From assembly GCF_026619415.1 (NCBI RefSeq), contig NZ_JAOVZR010000001.1:3580501-3644500 (forward strand): a DNA stretch of 64,000 bases. Reading direction: 5' to 3'. The notes under the pieces were generated by a model. That model did no database searches and was not told the DNA's origin. It saw only the letters and a program-made list of their open reading frames with translations. Each line of letters begins with the position of its first letter. The stretch's first letter is position 1. Shown in pieces: positions 1 through 7,575 of the stretch. The stretch is from Hoeflea algicola (GTDB taxonomy: Bacteria; Pseudomonadota; Alphaproteobacteria; Rhizobiales; Rhizobiaceae). The position numbers and the translations under genes were made by a program.

Positions 1-287
1 TCGGGGTTCGGCACGTAGAGGATGTCGACGTCAAATGGCGCGAGTTTTTCCGCGTCGCTCTCCTCCGTGCGGGGGTAGTTTACAAGATCCTCCGGATTAT
101 CGAACTGCCGGGGATTGACGAAAATTGTGACGATCACTCGGTCTGCCCGATCGCGCGCTGTGCCAACCAGGCTGAGGTGGCCCGAATGGAGGGCGCCCAT
201 GGTCAACACGACGCCGATCGTCTCGCCGGATCGGCGCCAGGCGGAAGTCACGGCACGCAGGTCGGATTTGCGGCGGATGATCTTCAT
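1..287 (-). CDS. panC: Pantothenate synthetase PanC (N-terminal part, runs off the window)
   Basis: PanC condenses pantoate with beta-alanine, using ATP, in cytoplasmic coenzyme A precursor synthesis. The 95 visible codons start [13 protein letters not shown] and contain the family's HxGH nucleotide-binding motif in [13 protein letters not shown], followed by the conserved [20 protein letters not shown] stretch. The rest of the gene lies beyond base 1. The ATG at 285-287 overlaps the stop of a 49-codon ORF just upstream in an ATGA arrangement, so translation is probably coupled. The family call is firm; only the 3' part is unseen. Confidence 0.95.
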   Translation of the reverse strand, partial: MKIIRRKSDLRAVTSAWRRSGETIGVVLTMGALHSGHLSLVGTARDRADRVIVTIFVNPRQFDNPEDLVNYPRTEESDAEKLAPFDVDILYVPNP

Positions 288-433
288 ACAGAGTTTCCTT
301 CGTCGGCGAACAGATGATTGGGGCTGGGGAAAGTCCGTGCACGAACCTCCTTGGCATAGAACCGGATAGCCTCGGCCGCATCGGTGGCGAGATCGCCAGC
401 GCTTGGAGCTTTTTGCTGGGCAGGCTCACTCAT
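284..433 (-). CDS. 49-aa ORF with a PanB C-terminus-like tail, coupled to panC
   Basis: This short reading frame begins [14 protein letters not shown] and ends with [18 protein letters not shown] then [10 protein letters not shown]. The second half resembles the last helix and tail of ketopantoate hydroxymethyltransferase (PanB), which in the family usually reads like A-x-x-x-Y-x-x-E-V-x-x-x-x-F-P-x-x-x-H-x-F. An in-frame TAA a few codons upstream of the ATG shows that it is not joined to a longer panB here. Its stop overlaps the panC start (ATGA). It could be a relic of a former panB-panC pair or a small protein in its own right. The ribosome site is weak (GTGGA), so translation is only moderately supported. 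Confidence 0.5.
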   Translation of the reverse strand: MSEPAQQKAPSAGDLATDAAEAIRFYAKEVRARTFPSPNHLFADEGNSV

Positions 434-569
434 TTGAATTCCACAAGGTTACCTGACGGCAACCGGATAAGGGGCTCGGCGGTGTTTCGCAAGTGCAGCA
501 TACTGGAGCAGTCGTTTAAATGCTTGGTCCCGGTTTTGATGCATCGTATTGACGATGAATCTTTCGGCT

Positions 570-1052
570 TCACCGCATTTTCACCGTTGCCAGCGCCCGC
601 TGGAAGGCCGCGGCAAAGCTTTCCTTGTCGTCCGGATTGAGGAATCCGCCGATCTCGGTTTGCCGGCCTTCGCCGACAATCTGCATCTCGGTGATGCCGA
701 TTTCCTCATGCCGGGCGATATTGAACCGGGCCCAGAACGGGTTGAACCGGTGCTCTTCCGAGCGGCCCGAGGGGGCGACCTTGCGCACATCCAGGTTGAC
801 GCGTGACAGGCGCACGAATTCGCGGGATCGCCCGGAGCGGTAGCTCAACCAGAAGGCGCCGAACAGCAGCGCCAGATCGAGACCGAAAAAACCGAACACC
901 GGCCAGGCGCCGGCCATGGCGAACACCACCATATGCGCCACCGTTACCACGGTGACCAACGACATCAGCACTCTGAACCCGGTCCGGCCGAGCGACCGGT
1001 AGGGGCTCAGCACCGCTTCAAACATCGTTTCTTCATTGGGATTGTTGGTCAT
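570..1052 (-). CDS. DUF2244 family membrane protein
   Basis: A 160-residue protein starting MTNNPNEETMFEAVLSPYRS. Two adjacent hydrophobic segments follow at roughly residues 28-48 and 52-72 (VLMSLVTVVTVAHMVVFAMAG and VFGFFGLDLALLFGAFWL), then a soluble C-terminal domain rich in beta strands. This is the DUF2244 architecture, common next to nth in alphaproteobacteria; function is unknown. I chose the ATG at 1050-1052 because it sits next to a purine-rich AAGGAAG and matches family starts, although the frame is open further upstream. It is divergent from nth, 51 bases away, so the two probably share a promoter region. Confidence 0.85.
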   Translation of the reverse strand: MTNNPNEETMFEAVLSPYRSLGRTGFRVLMSLVTVVTVAHMVVFAMAGAWPVFGFFGLDLALLFGAFWLSYRSGRSREFVRLSRVNLDVRKVAPSGRSEEHRFNPFWARFNIARHEEIGITEMQIVGEGRQTEIGGFLNPDDKESFAAAFQRALATVKMR

Positions 1053-1103
1053 CTTCCTTGCCTCGGTTTGCCAGAGACCCGCCCGATTGATTATAGGGAA
1101 GAA

Positions 1104-1892
1104 ATGCAAAAGCCCAAGAGCTCGTCAGTGACCGAAAAGCCATCCATCCCGGCCAGAACCAGGCCGAAAGCCGCGACAAAACAGCCGACCGGCAAGGCTG
1201 CACCCGGACGGCGGCCGAGAATCCCCTACACCAAAGCCGAGATCCACGAAATATTCCGGCGCTTTTCGATCCAGCGGCCCGAGCCCAAGGGCGAGCTTGA
1301 GCACGTCAATCCGTTCACGCTGGTGGTGGCGGTGGCGCTCTCGGCGCAGGCCACAGATGTTGGCGTCAACAAGGCGACGCGGGCGCTGTTTGCTGCTGCC
1401 GACACGCCTGAAAAAATGCTGGCGCTCGGCGAAGACAAGGTTCGCGACTATATCAAGACCATCGGGCTTTACCGCAACAAGGCAAAAAACGTGATCGCAC
1501 TGAGCCAGAAGTTGGTCGATGAATTTGGCGGCGAGGTACCGCGCACCCGCGAGGAACTGGTGACGCTCCCCGGCGTCGGCCGCAAGACCGCCAATGTGGT
1601 CATGTCGATGGCCTTTGGCGAACCGACGCTGGCGGTCGACACCCATGTCTTCCGCATTGGCAACCGCTTGCGGATCGCGCCGGGCAAGACCCCCGACGAG
1701 GTCGAACAGGCGTTCCTGCGGATCATTCCAAAGGAATACCTTTTCCACGCCCACCACTGGCTGATTCTGCACGGCCGCTATTGCTGCAAGGCGCGCAAAC
1801 CCGAATGTGAACGCTGCGTCATAGCCGACATCTGCAAGTCACCAGAGAAGACTGTTGATGTTCCGGCACCGCTGGTGGAATTGCCGGTGTAG
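1104..1892 (+). CDS. nth: Endonuclease III (DNA glycosylase/AP lyase)
   Basis: Nth removes oxidised pyrimidines and nicks the abasic site in base-excision repair. After a basic tail of about 40 residues, the helix-hairpin-helix LPGVGRKTANVV carries the catalytic lysine (K161), followed by the catalytic aspartate in AVDTHVFRI (D179). The C-terminus carries the four-cysteine cluster ligands in the classic C-x6-C-x2-C-x5-C spacing (CKARKPECERCVIADIC), so it should hold a 4Fe-4S cluster. Start chosen at ATG 1104 behind AGGGAAGAA; the frame is open upstream but that part overlaps the divergent DUF2244 gene. Predicted length is 262 aa, with the long basic N-terminal tail typical of rhizobial versions. 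Confidence 0.95.
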   Translation: MQKPKSSSVTEKPSIPARTRPKAATKQPTGKAAPGRRPRIPYTKAEIHEIFRRFSIQRPEPKGELEHVNPFTLVVAVALSAQATDVGVNKATRALFAAADTPEKMLALGEDKVRDYIKTIGLYRNKAKNVIALSQKLVDEFGGEVPRTREELVTLPGVGRKTANVVMSMAFGEPTLAVDTHVFRIGNRLRIAPGKTPDEVEQAFLRIIPKEYLFHAHHWLILHGRYCCKARKPECERCVIADICKSPEKTVDVPAPLVELPV

Positions 1893-2528
1893 ATTGTTTA
1901 GGGGGTAGGGCAGTCAACCTGGGTGGGTGCGTTGCCATCTTCTGCCGTTTCCGGCCCAAAGACGAACTTCGATTGTTCATCCGGGGACGCCCGCTTTGCG
2001 CCACGTGCAGGTCATTGAGCCGCCCAGATTCTAGGCCCGCAACCGGTCGTCGGATTGATCGCGCAACGCGGTAGTGTGCCATGCCAAACTGCGTGTGTCG
2101 CTGACATCGCTGTTGTGCCCGTCGCAAAAGTCGGCAAACAAGTGTCGCTTTAACGCGGCAGGCCTCCTTTCGTATTGCGTGGGGCAGCCCAACCACCAAG
2201 TGCTTCAGGCGCTACCCAAAAGGATCATTCTGCAACGGCGGCGTAGCCCGCCTCATACTGCTGCCAGTTCGCTACGTTGAACTTCATCTTGGTGTCACGG
2301 TGTCGACGGGAGGCGTCGTGCTTATGCCGCATGCAGGGCCGATGAAGCGATCATCGATCCTCACCGTATAGATGCAAAACGTTGAGATTTGCTCCGTGCA
2401 AAAATGCTCTCACACACAGAACACCAGATTCACACTTTCTTTGCCGTGCGGACTGACAGAATATTAAGCCCGCTCCTGCAATATCTCCGAAAATACAGGT
2501 CTTGAATCCTGTAAAAAAGGGGGTTGAT
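1893..2528. other. Gene-poor stretch of about 640 bases with IS debris
   Basis: No ORF in this stretch shows protein-like composition over its length. The only recognisable content is a 35-codon scrap of a transposase N-terminus on the minus strand at 2225-2332, annotated separately. The segment from about 2400 is AT-richer than its surroundings and probably contains the promoter of the GGDEF gene that follows, though no clear -35/-10 pair stood out. Confidence 0.5.
2225..2332 (-). pseudogene. Remnant of an IS5-family transposase N-terminus
   Basis: Read on the minus strand, the frame gives MRHKHDASRRHRDTKMK followed by FNVANWQQYEAG. This matches the start of IS5-family transposases (pattern M-x-H-K-x-x-A-x-R-R-H-x-I-x-K then N-W-x-x-Y-E-A-G-L-R-R-R-G-S-L). 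It departs from the family right after YEAG and stops at codon 36, so only the first thirty or so residues survive. No terminal inverted repeats or target duplication were found. This is an old, inactive insertion. Confidence 0.6.
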
Positions 2529-3653
2529 GTGCGTTACCGAGAGACCGACGAAGTGTTCAAGACGCTGGTATCGGAACTTACCTCTACGATTTCCCCAACA
2601 ACGATAATGGGCCTGACAATACTTGCCATAGGTCTGTTTGCCTACGAGAGCCTTGGCAGCACTGAAATTATGCTGGCCACCATCAGCGGAAGCGTTGCAT
2701 CTCTTGCCAAAATTCTCGTTACGGTAGCCCACCGGCGCGCAAACGCCACGAAACGCGCAACCGTTGAGAATGCTGCCCGCTGGGAGATGGCGCACGGATT
2801 GCTCACCTTCGTCGTCGCCGCCTCTGTCGGTTTGCTCGCAACTGCGGTGTTCACCTATGACGACCTGTCATTACATATTCTTGCCGCAGCGCTGATCTTT
2901 GGATATTCGGCCGGTGTGGCAATCCGGATATCAGTTCGGCCATTGATCGCCGCGACTGCGATCACAATTGCAGGCATACCAACGACAATTTCCGCCATGC
3001 TCTACGGCGATACGGCCCACTGGATATTGGCGTCGATTTGTGCGGCCTTCCTGGTGGCGGCGATGCAGAGCGTCTGGCATGTCTACGGGACAGCCACCAA
3101 GCAAATCTGCCTACGTCTGGAGATGCAGCATCAGGCCCGCCACGATCCGCTGACAGGACTTCGCAATCGCACGGCACTTAGCGAGGCATTCGAGTCTCTT
3201 GGCCGTGCTGAAGATAGTTTGACCTGCGTGCACTGCTTCGACCTCGACGGCTTCAAGAGCGTCAATGACCGCTTTGGTCACGCGGTCGGGGATGAACTAT
3301 TGGCAAGTATAGGAATTAGGCTCAGAGAGAACCTGGACCAACCGAATATCGCCGTACGCGTTGGCGGCGATGAATTTGCCATTCTTCAACCAGCTGTCAG
3401 GTATCCCGTTGAAGCTGACCTCCTGGCCAGAAAGATCGTAAATGTTCTGAGCTTGCCGTATCGGATTGCCGGTGAAGAGATCACCATTGGCATCAGCCTG
3501 GGGTACACGGTGGCACTCTCCGGCTCCGCGAAACTTGAACATATGATGGTTATTGCGGATAAAGCCTCCTACCGCGCTAAGCGCAACGGCGGCGGTATTG
3601 AGTGTGAATTTCCATCAACACTGGACCTCTGCACGTTCTCTTTCGCCGCATGA
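2529..3653 (+). CDS. Membrane-bound diguanylate cyclase (GGDEF protein)
   Basis: Diguanylate cyclases make the second messenger cyclic-di-GMP from two GTP. The first half carries several hydrophobic segments (for example TTIMGLTILAIGLFAYESLG and LTFVVAASVGLLATAVFTY), giving an uncharacterised membrane sensor. The second half is a GGDEF domain: HDPLTGLRNRTAL, then FDLDGFKSVNDRFGHAVGDE and the intact active-site motif RVGGDEFAI, so catalysis is plausible. The usual RxxD inhibitory site upstream of GGDEF is absent. There is no EAL domain. I prefer the GTG at 2529 (AAAAAGGGGG just upstream) over the TTG at 2502. It stands alone and follows an IS-debris region, so it may be accessory. Confidence 0.88.
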   Translation: MRYRETDEVFKTLVSELTSTISPTTIMGLTILAIGLFAYESLGSTEIMLATISGSVASLAKILVTVAHRRANATKRATVENAARWEMAHGLLTFVVAASVGLLATAVFTYDDLSLHILAAALIFGYSAGVAIRISVRPLIAATAITIAGIPTTISAMLYGDTAHWILASICAAFLVAAMQSVWHVYGTATKQICLRLEMQHQARHDPLTGLRNRTALSEAFESLGRAEDSLTCVHCFDLDGFKSVNDRFGHAVGDELLASIGIRLRENLDQPNIAVRVGGDEFAILQPAVRYPVEADLLARKIVNVLSLPYRIAGEEITIGISLGYTVALSGSAKLEHMMVIADKASYRAKRNGGGIECEFPSTLDLCTFSFAA

Positions 3654-3902
3654 CCGCTGCATTTGCAACATAGTCCTTCAACGCGCCGCGCTGTTTATGC
3701 AGGGTGTTGCGGGCGGGACCTGCCCCTGTTCACTTCACAGCATTCTGGGTGTGAGCCGGGCATCTGGGGCCCATAGACAGCTTCCTATCAACTGCGAACG
3801 GAAGCTGACTTTCAATCCCCACGCGCCCAAAGACCTCTACCCACCACCCATGGCGGTCAAACAGCATTTTCTCCTAATCGGCTTCGCCCCAACACTCCCC
3901 GG

Positions 3903-4613
3903 TCACCGCGCCCCAACCGCCTTCGCCGCAATCATCTTGTTGAGATGCACCATCATACCGGCGGCAAACATCGGGGTCAGCAGGTTCAAGAGCGGCACAG
4001 ACAGGAAGGCGGCGATGATCAGGCCGGCGAAGAACACGGTGGTGCTGTGGCGTGACCTCAGCCGTTTGGCGTCCACTGGGCTCATCGACCGCATTGCCGC
4101 GAATTCGAAGAATTCCCGCCCCAGCAGATAGCCGTTGACCAGGAAGAATGCCGCCAGGTTGATGCCCGGCACTAAGAGCAGCAACAGCGCCAGCAGGTTG
4201 CCGAACGCGACCACCAGCAAGAATCCCAATGACTGGCGGATTGATTCGCCCAGCGGCATTGCCCGTCCCGGCTTGTCGTGCGGATAGTCGCGGGTCTCGA
4301 TCACCTCGGCGATCTCGTCGAGAAACAGCCCGGCCATCACCGCCGTCACCGGCGCCACAAACAGCGCCAGCACCAGCGCCAGCCCGACCCCGGCGATGAT
4401 GGCAGCGATCGTGCCGGCCCAACCGGCCCAGTCCGGCAATCCCGGCAGGAACGCGTCGAGCCAGGGCATGGCGACCAGCGAAAACAGCTCGCCAAGTCCG
4501 AACCACAGCCCGGCCAGCAGCAGCACCGTCAGGCCAAGTGATTTGAACAGCACCGACCGCGAAGCTGGCGACAACAGGTTGGATGCGCCCATCCGGGCGG
4601 CTTCGATGATCAT
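3903..4613 (-). CDS. EI24/CysZ-like integral membrane protein
   Basis: A 236-residue protein with about four long hydrophobic stretches (such as SLGLTVLLLAGLWFGLG, IAAIIAGVGLALVLALFVAP and LLVVAFGNLLALLLLLVPG) and the family signature around ALFVAPVTAVMAGLFLDEIAEVIE. This is the EI24 domain family, which includes the CysZ sulfate permease of enterobacteria. The alphaproteobacterial members are uncharacterised and sulfate transport should not be assumed. ATG at 4611-4613 follows a GGAGAAAG ribosome site. The 250 bases between this gene's end and the GGDEF gene (3654-3902) show nothing recognisable. Confidence 0.8.
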   Translation of the reverse strand: MIIEAARMGASNLLSPASRSVLFKSLGLTVLLLAGLWFGLGELFSLVAMPWLDAFLPGLPDWAGWAGTIAAIIAGVGLALVLALFVAPVTAVMAGLFLDEIAEVIETRDYPHDKPGRAMPLGESIRQSLGFLLVVAFGNLLALLLLLVPGINLAAFFLVNGYLLGREFFEFAAMRSMSPVDAKRLRSRHSTTVFFAGLIIAAFLSVPLLNLLTPMFAAGMMVHLNKMIAAKAVGAR

Positions 4614-4859
4614 TACCGGCTTTCTCCATCAACGCTGCGGCCGTCAAAAAACACCGGCCGGAACCTGGGTTTCGGCGGTGCCGGGCGGCCCTGAAGCATG
4701 TGGGGACGGCCGGCCTGCAGGTCAACCATTCACGCTTTTCGGATGCTGACGGAGGCCGCATAATAGCCGGTGACAGAGCGACACAAATCAGCCATGATTC
4801 GGGCGCTTGAGAGGCGCGTTGCGGATGGCCGCAACCCTCCAAATTTGTCCGGATTTCCC

Positions 4860-5972
4860 ATGTCCGCACCGCGGATTCGCCCTGCCGTCCCGGCTGATAT
4901 TGACGCGCTCGAAACAATCGAGAACGCGGTGTTTCCTACCGACCGGATTTCCCGACGCTCGTTCCGTACGCTGATCGACCGGCCGACCGCCGAAACGCTT
5001 GTCATCGAGACAGGGGGGCAGGTCTGCGGTTACGCCATGATCCTGTTTCGTGCCGGCGCTGCGCTGGCGCGGCTCTATTCGCTCGCCGTGGCGCCGGATC
5101 AGGCTGGCAAGGGCTACGGCAAGGCGCTGCTCGCCGCTGCCGAAGCCGCCGCCATGGAACATGCCCGGATCCTGCTCAGGCTCGAGGTGCGCGAGGACAA
5201 TCAGGCCGCGATCGCGCTCTACAAGGCCGCCGGCTATCGCTACATCGGCCGCCACGATGATTACTATGAGGACGCGAGCGCAGCACTGCGGTTTGAAAAG
5301 CTGCTGCGCGGGTCCCAGACGCCCGAGGTCGATACCCCGTTTTACGAACAGACCGCGGATTTTACCTGCGGTTCGGCCTGCCTGTTGATGGCGCTTGCTC
5401 GGTTCAAGTCGCCCGCGTTTCTCGATCCGGTGTGGGAAATAAGGCTCTGGCGTGAGGCCACTACCGTGTTCATGCTCTCCGGCCCCGGCGGCTGCGAACC
5501 TTTTGGCCTTGCCACCGTCGCCCGCGCCCATGGGCTTGAGCCTGAAGTCTGGTGTTCGACCGAGGACATGCTGTTTCTTGAAACCGTGCGTGACCCGGAA
5601 AAGCGCCGGGTCATGGAACTGGCGCAGACCGATTTCCGCAGCCGCGTCGCCGAAGACAGAATCCCGGTCCACATCGAAGCCTTTACGCTCGACTGGCTGC
5701 GCGACCGGCTCGACAGCGGCGATGTCGCGCTGATTCTCGTCAGCGGTTATCTGATGATGGGCAAGAAGGTTCCCCACTGGGTGCTGGCCCATGGTGATGA
5801 TGGTCGCCACATCTTTGTCCATGATCCCTGGGTAGAAGACGAAGTCGGGGAAACCGCCGCCGACGCCGCCAATATCCCCGTCCCCTACGCCGTTTTCGAT
5901 CGTATCGCCCGTTTCGGCCGCTCCGGCCTGCGCGCCGCCGTTCTCATCAAGGGAAATCTGCCCGATGTCTGA
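4860..5972 (+). CDS. GNAT acetyltransferase fused to a C39-like (papain-fold) peptidase
   Basis: Residues 1 to about 150 are a GNAT N-acyltransferase of RimI type, with the acetyl-CoA loop region LAVAPDQAGKGYGKALL and the ending NQAAIALYKAAGYRYIGRHDDYYEDA. From about residue 158 a peptidase-C39-like domain follows: FYEQTADFTCGSACLLMAL provides the candidate nucleophile C170, and PHWVLAHGDDGRHIFVHDPW provides H306 and D322. Its last eight bases overlap the next gene, a RimK-like ATP-grasp ligase, so the two are almost certainly made together. This pairing belongs to the amidoligase contexts described by Iyer, Aravind and colleagues, where a peptide-tagging or small-peptide pathway was predicted; no substrate is known. 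ATG 4860 was chosen because homology-like sequence starts there, but its ribosome site is poor and a GTG at 4770 is possible. Confidence 0.88.
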   Translation: MSAPRIRPAVPADIDALETIENAVFPTDRISRRSFRTLIDRPTAETLVIETGGQVCGYAMILFRAGAALARLYSLAVAPDQAGKGYGKALLAAAEAAAMEHARILLRLEVREDNQAAIALYKAAGYRYIGRHDDYYEDASAALRFEKLLRGSQTPEVDTPFYEQTADFTCGSACLLMALARFKSPAFLDPVWEIRLWREATTVFMLSGPGGCEPFGLATVARAHGLEPEVWCSTEDMLFLETVRDPEKRRVMELAQTDFRSRVAEDRIPVHIEAFTLDWLRDRLDSGDVALILVSGYLMMGKKVPHWVLAHGDDGRHIFVHDPWVEDEVGETAADAANIPVPYAVFDRIARFGRSGLRAAVLIKGNLPDV

Positions 5973-7425
5973 CTGGGTTATCATCGCCTCCGCGCTTGCC
6001 GGCTTCGATCACGCCGCCACCACCCACAAGGTGCTCGGCACCCGCGATTATCTTGCCCAGCCGGAGATGTTCCGCGGTGCACGGCCCAACATCATCAACC
6101 TGTCGCGTTCCTATAGCTACCAGAGCCGCGGCTATTACGCCTCGCTGCTGGCCGCCGCGCGTGGACAGCGGGTGATTCCCTCGGTTGAGACCATCATCGA
6201 TCTGTCCGCCCGCAAGCTCTATGAAAATGCCATTCCCGAGCTCGAGGACGTGCTCAACAAATGCGTCTCGGCCACCGATGACGATCCGGCACCGGTGCGG
6301 CTCAGGGTGTTTTTCGGTACCAGCGGCGATGCCCGCTTCGAGCGCTTCTGCCGGTTGTTGTTTGACTGGTTCCGCGCCCCGGTGCTCGAAGTCACCATCA
6401 AGCACGGGGCCACATGGCTATCGATCCCGCGGATTGCGTTGCAGTCGACAACCAAGCTCGATGCGCCCGACCGCGAGCGGTTTTTCGAGGCCATGGCGCG
6501 CTACACCGCGCGACACTGGAAGGACGCCAAGGCCCGAGCCCCGGCGCGCTATTCCTTCGCCACGCTGGTTGATACCAACGAGGCGCTGCCGCCATCCTCC
6601 ATCGACAGTCTCAAGCACTGGTCGCGGATCGCCGCACGGATGGGGGTGGCGGTCGAACCGATCGGCCGCAAGGACCTGCCGCGGCTTGCCACGTTCGATG
6701 CGCTGTTCATCCGTGAAACCACCTCGATCTCCAACCACACCTACCGTTTCGCCCGCCGTGCCCAGCAGGAAGGCATGCCAGTGATCGACGACCCGGTGTC
6801 GATGATCCGCTGCACCAACAAGGTCTATCTTAATGAATTGATGGCCGCCAACGGCATTCCGGTCCCGGCGACGGTGATGCTGATCGGCGCGGAGGATTTT
6901 ACCCGCGCCGCCGACCAATTGGGCTTTCCGATGGTGCTCAAGGTGCCCGATTCCTCGTTCTCGCGCGGGGTCAAGAAGGTTGGCTCGATGGCTGAACTGA
7001 AGGCCTTGGCTGGTGCCTGGCTGACCGATTCCGAGGTGTTGATCGCCCAGGCCTACATGCCGACCACGTTTGACTGGCGTATTGGCGTGCTCGGCGGCAA
7101 GCCGCTGTTTGCCGTGCAATACCTGATGGCCAAGAAACACTGGCAGATCGTCAAGCACGACACCGGCGGTAAACCGCTGGAGGGTGGGTTCAAATCCTTC
7201 TCGCTGGCGCAGGTGCCGCCACTGGTGCTCGACACCGGCCTGCGCGCCGCCCGCTCGATCGGCGACGGGCTCTATGGCGTTGATCTCAAGGAGACCGATG
7301 ATGGTGTGTTTGTCATAGAGGTCAACGACAACCCCAACATGGAGCACGGGGTCGAGGATGCGGCGGAAAAGGACGAGGTCTGGATCCGGCTGACCAACTG
7401 GTTCATCGAACGGATCACCATCTGA
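5965..7425 (+). CDS. RimK-family ATP-grasp ligase with RLAN-type N-terminal domain
   Basis: ATP-grasp amidoligase of 486 residues. The first 200 or so residues resemble the RimK-like ATP-grasp N-terminal (RLAN) domain: WVIIASALAGF at the start, then RPNIINLSRSYSYQSRGYYA. The C-terminal half is the ATP-grasp fold with the nucleotide lysine in MVLKVPDSSFSRGVKKV (K326), FDWRIGVLGGKPLFAVQY, and the metal-binding end VIEVNDNPNMEHGVED (E452, N454, N456). RimK itself adds glutamates to ribosomal protein S6; here the N-terminal domain differs and the partner gene, overlapping by eight bases, encodes a GNAT-C39 fusion. Inference: a coupled ligase, acetyltransferase and peptidase act on a shared peptide or protein tail. 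The enzyme class is firm; the substrate is unknown. Confidence 0.9.
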   Translation: MSDWVIIASALAGFDHAATTHKVLGTRDYLAQPEMFRGARPNIINLSRSYSYQSRGYYASLLAAARGQRVIPSVETIIDLSARKLYENAIPELEDVLNKCVSATDDDPAPVRLRVFFGTSGDARFERFCRLLFDWFRAPVLEVTIKHGATWLSIPRIALQSTTKLDAPDRERFFEAMARYTARHWKDAKARAPARYSFATLVDTNEALPPSSIDSLKHWSRIAARMGVAVEPIGRKDLPRLATFDALFIRETTSISNHTYRFARRAQQEGMPVIDDPVSMIRCTNKVYLNELMAANGIPVPATVMLIGAEDFTRAADQLGFPMVLKVPDSSFSRGVKKVGSMAELKALAGAWLTDSEVLIAQAYMPTTFDWRIGVLGGKPLFAVQYLMAKKHWQIVKHDTGGKPLEGGFKSFSLAQVPPLVLDTGLRAARSIGDGLYGVDLKETDDGVFVIEVNDNPNMEHGVEDAAEKDEVWIRLTNWFIERITI

Positions 7426-7575
7426 ACCGGGGTGTCCTGACGCCGAGGGTGTCGCAAAACGGCGAAACAGGTTATAGCAGCCCGCCAGGCCCGAACCATC
7501 TGCGGGTGCCCGGGACCATCCGTCGGGATTGGTCTCCGGGGGTATCCGCCAAGACCGTTTGCCAGGAACGCATGA

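Noticed and set aside
1819..2199. 126-codon minus-strand ORF after nth
   Set aside because: It overlaps the end of nth, has no family resemblance and low-complexity composition; no supported product.
3300..3400. RxxD product-inhibition site in the GGDEF protein
   Set aside because: The positions that should hold R and D upstream of the RVGGDEF motif are occupied by other residues.
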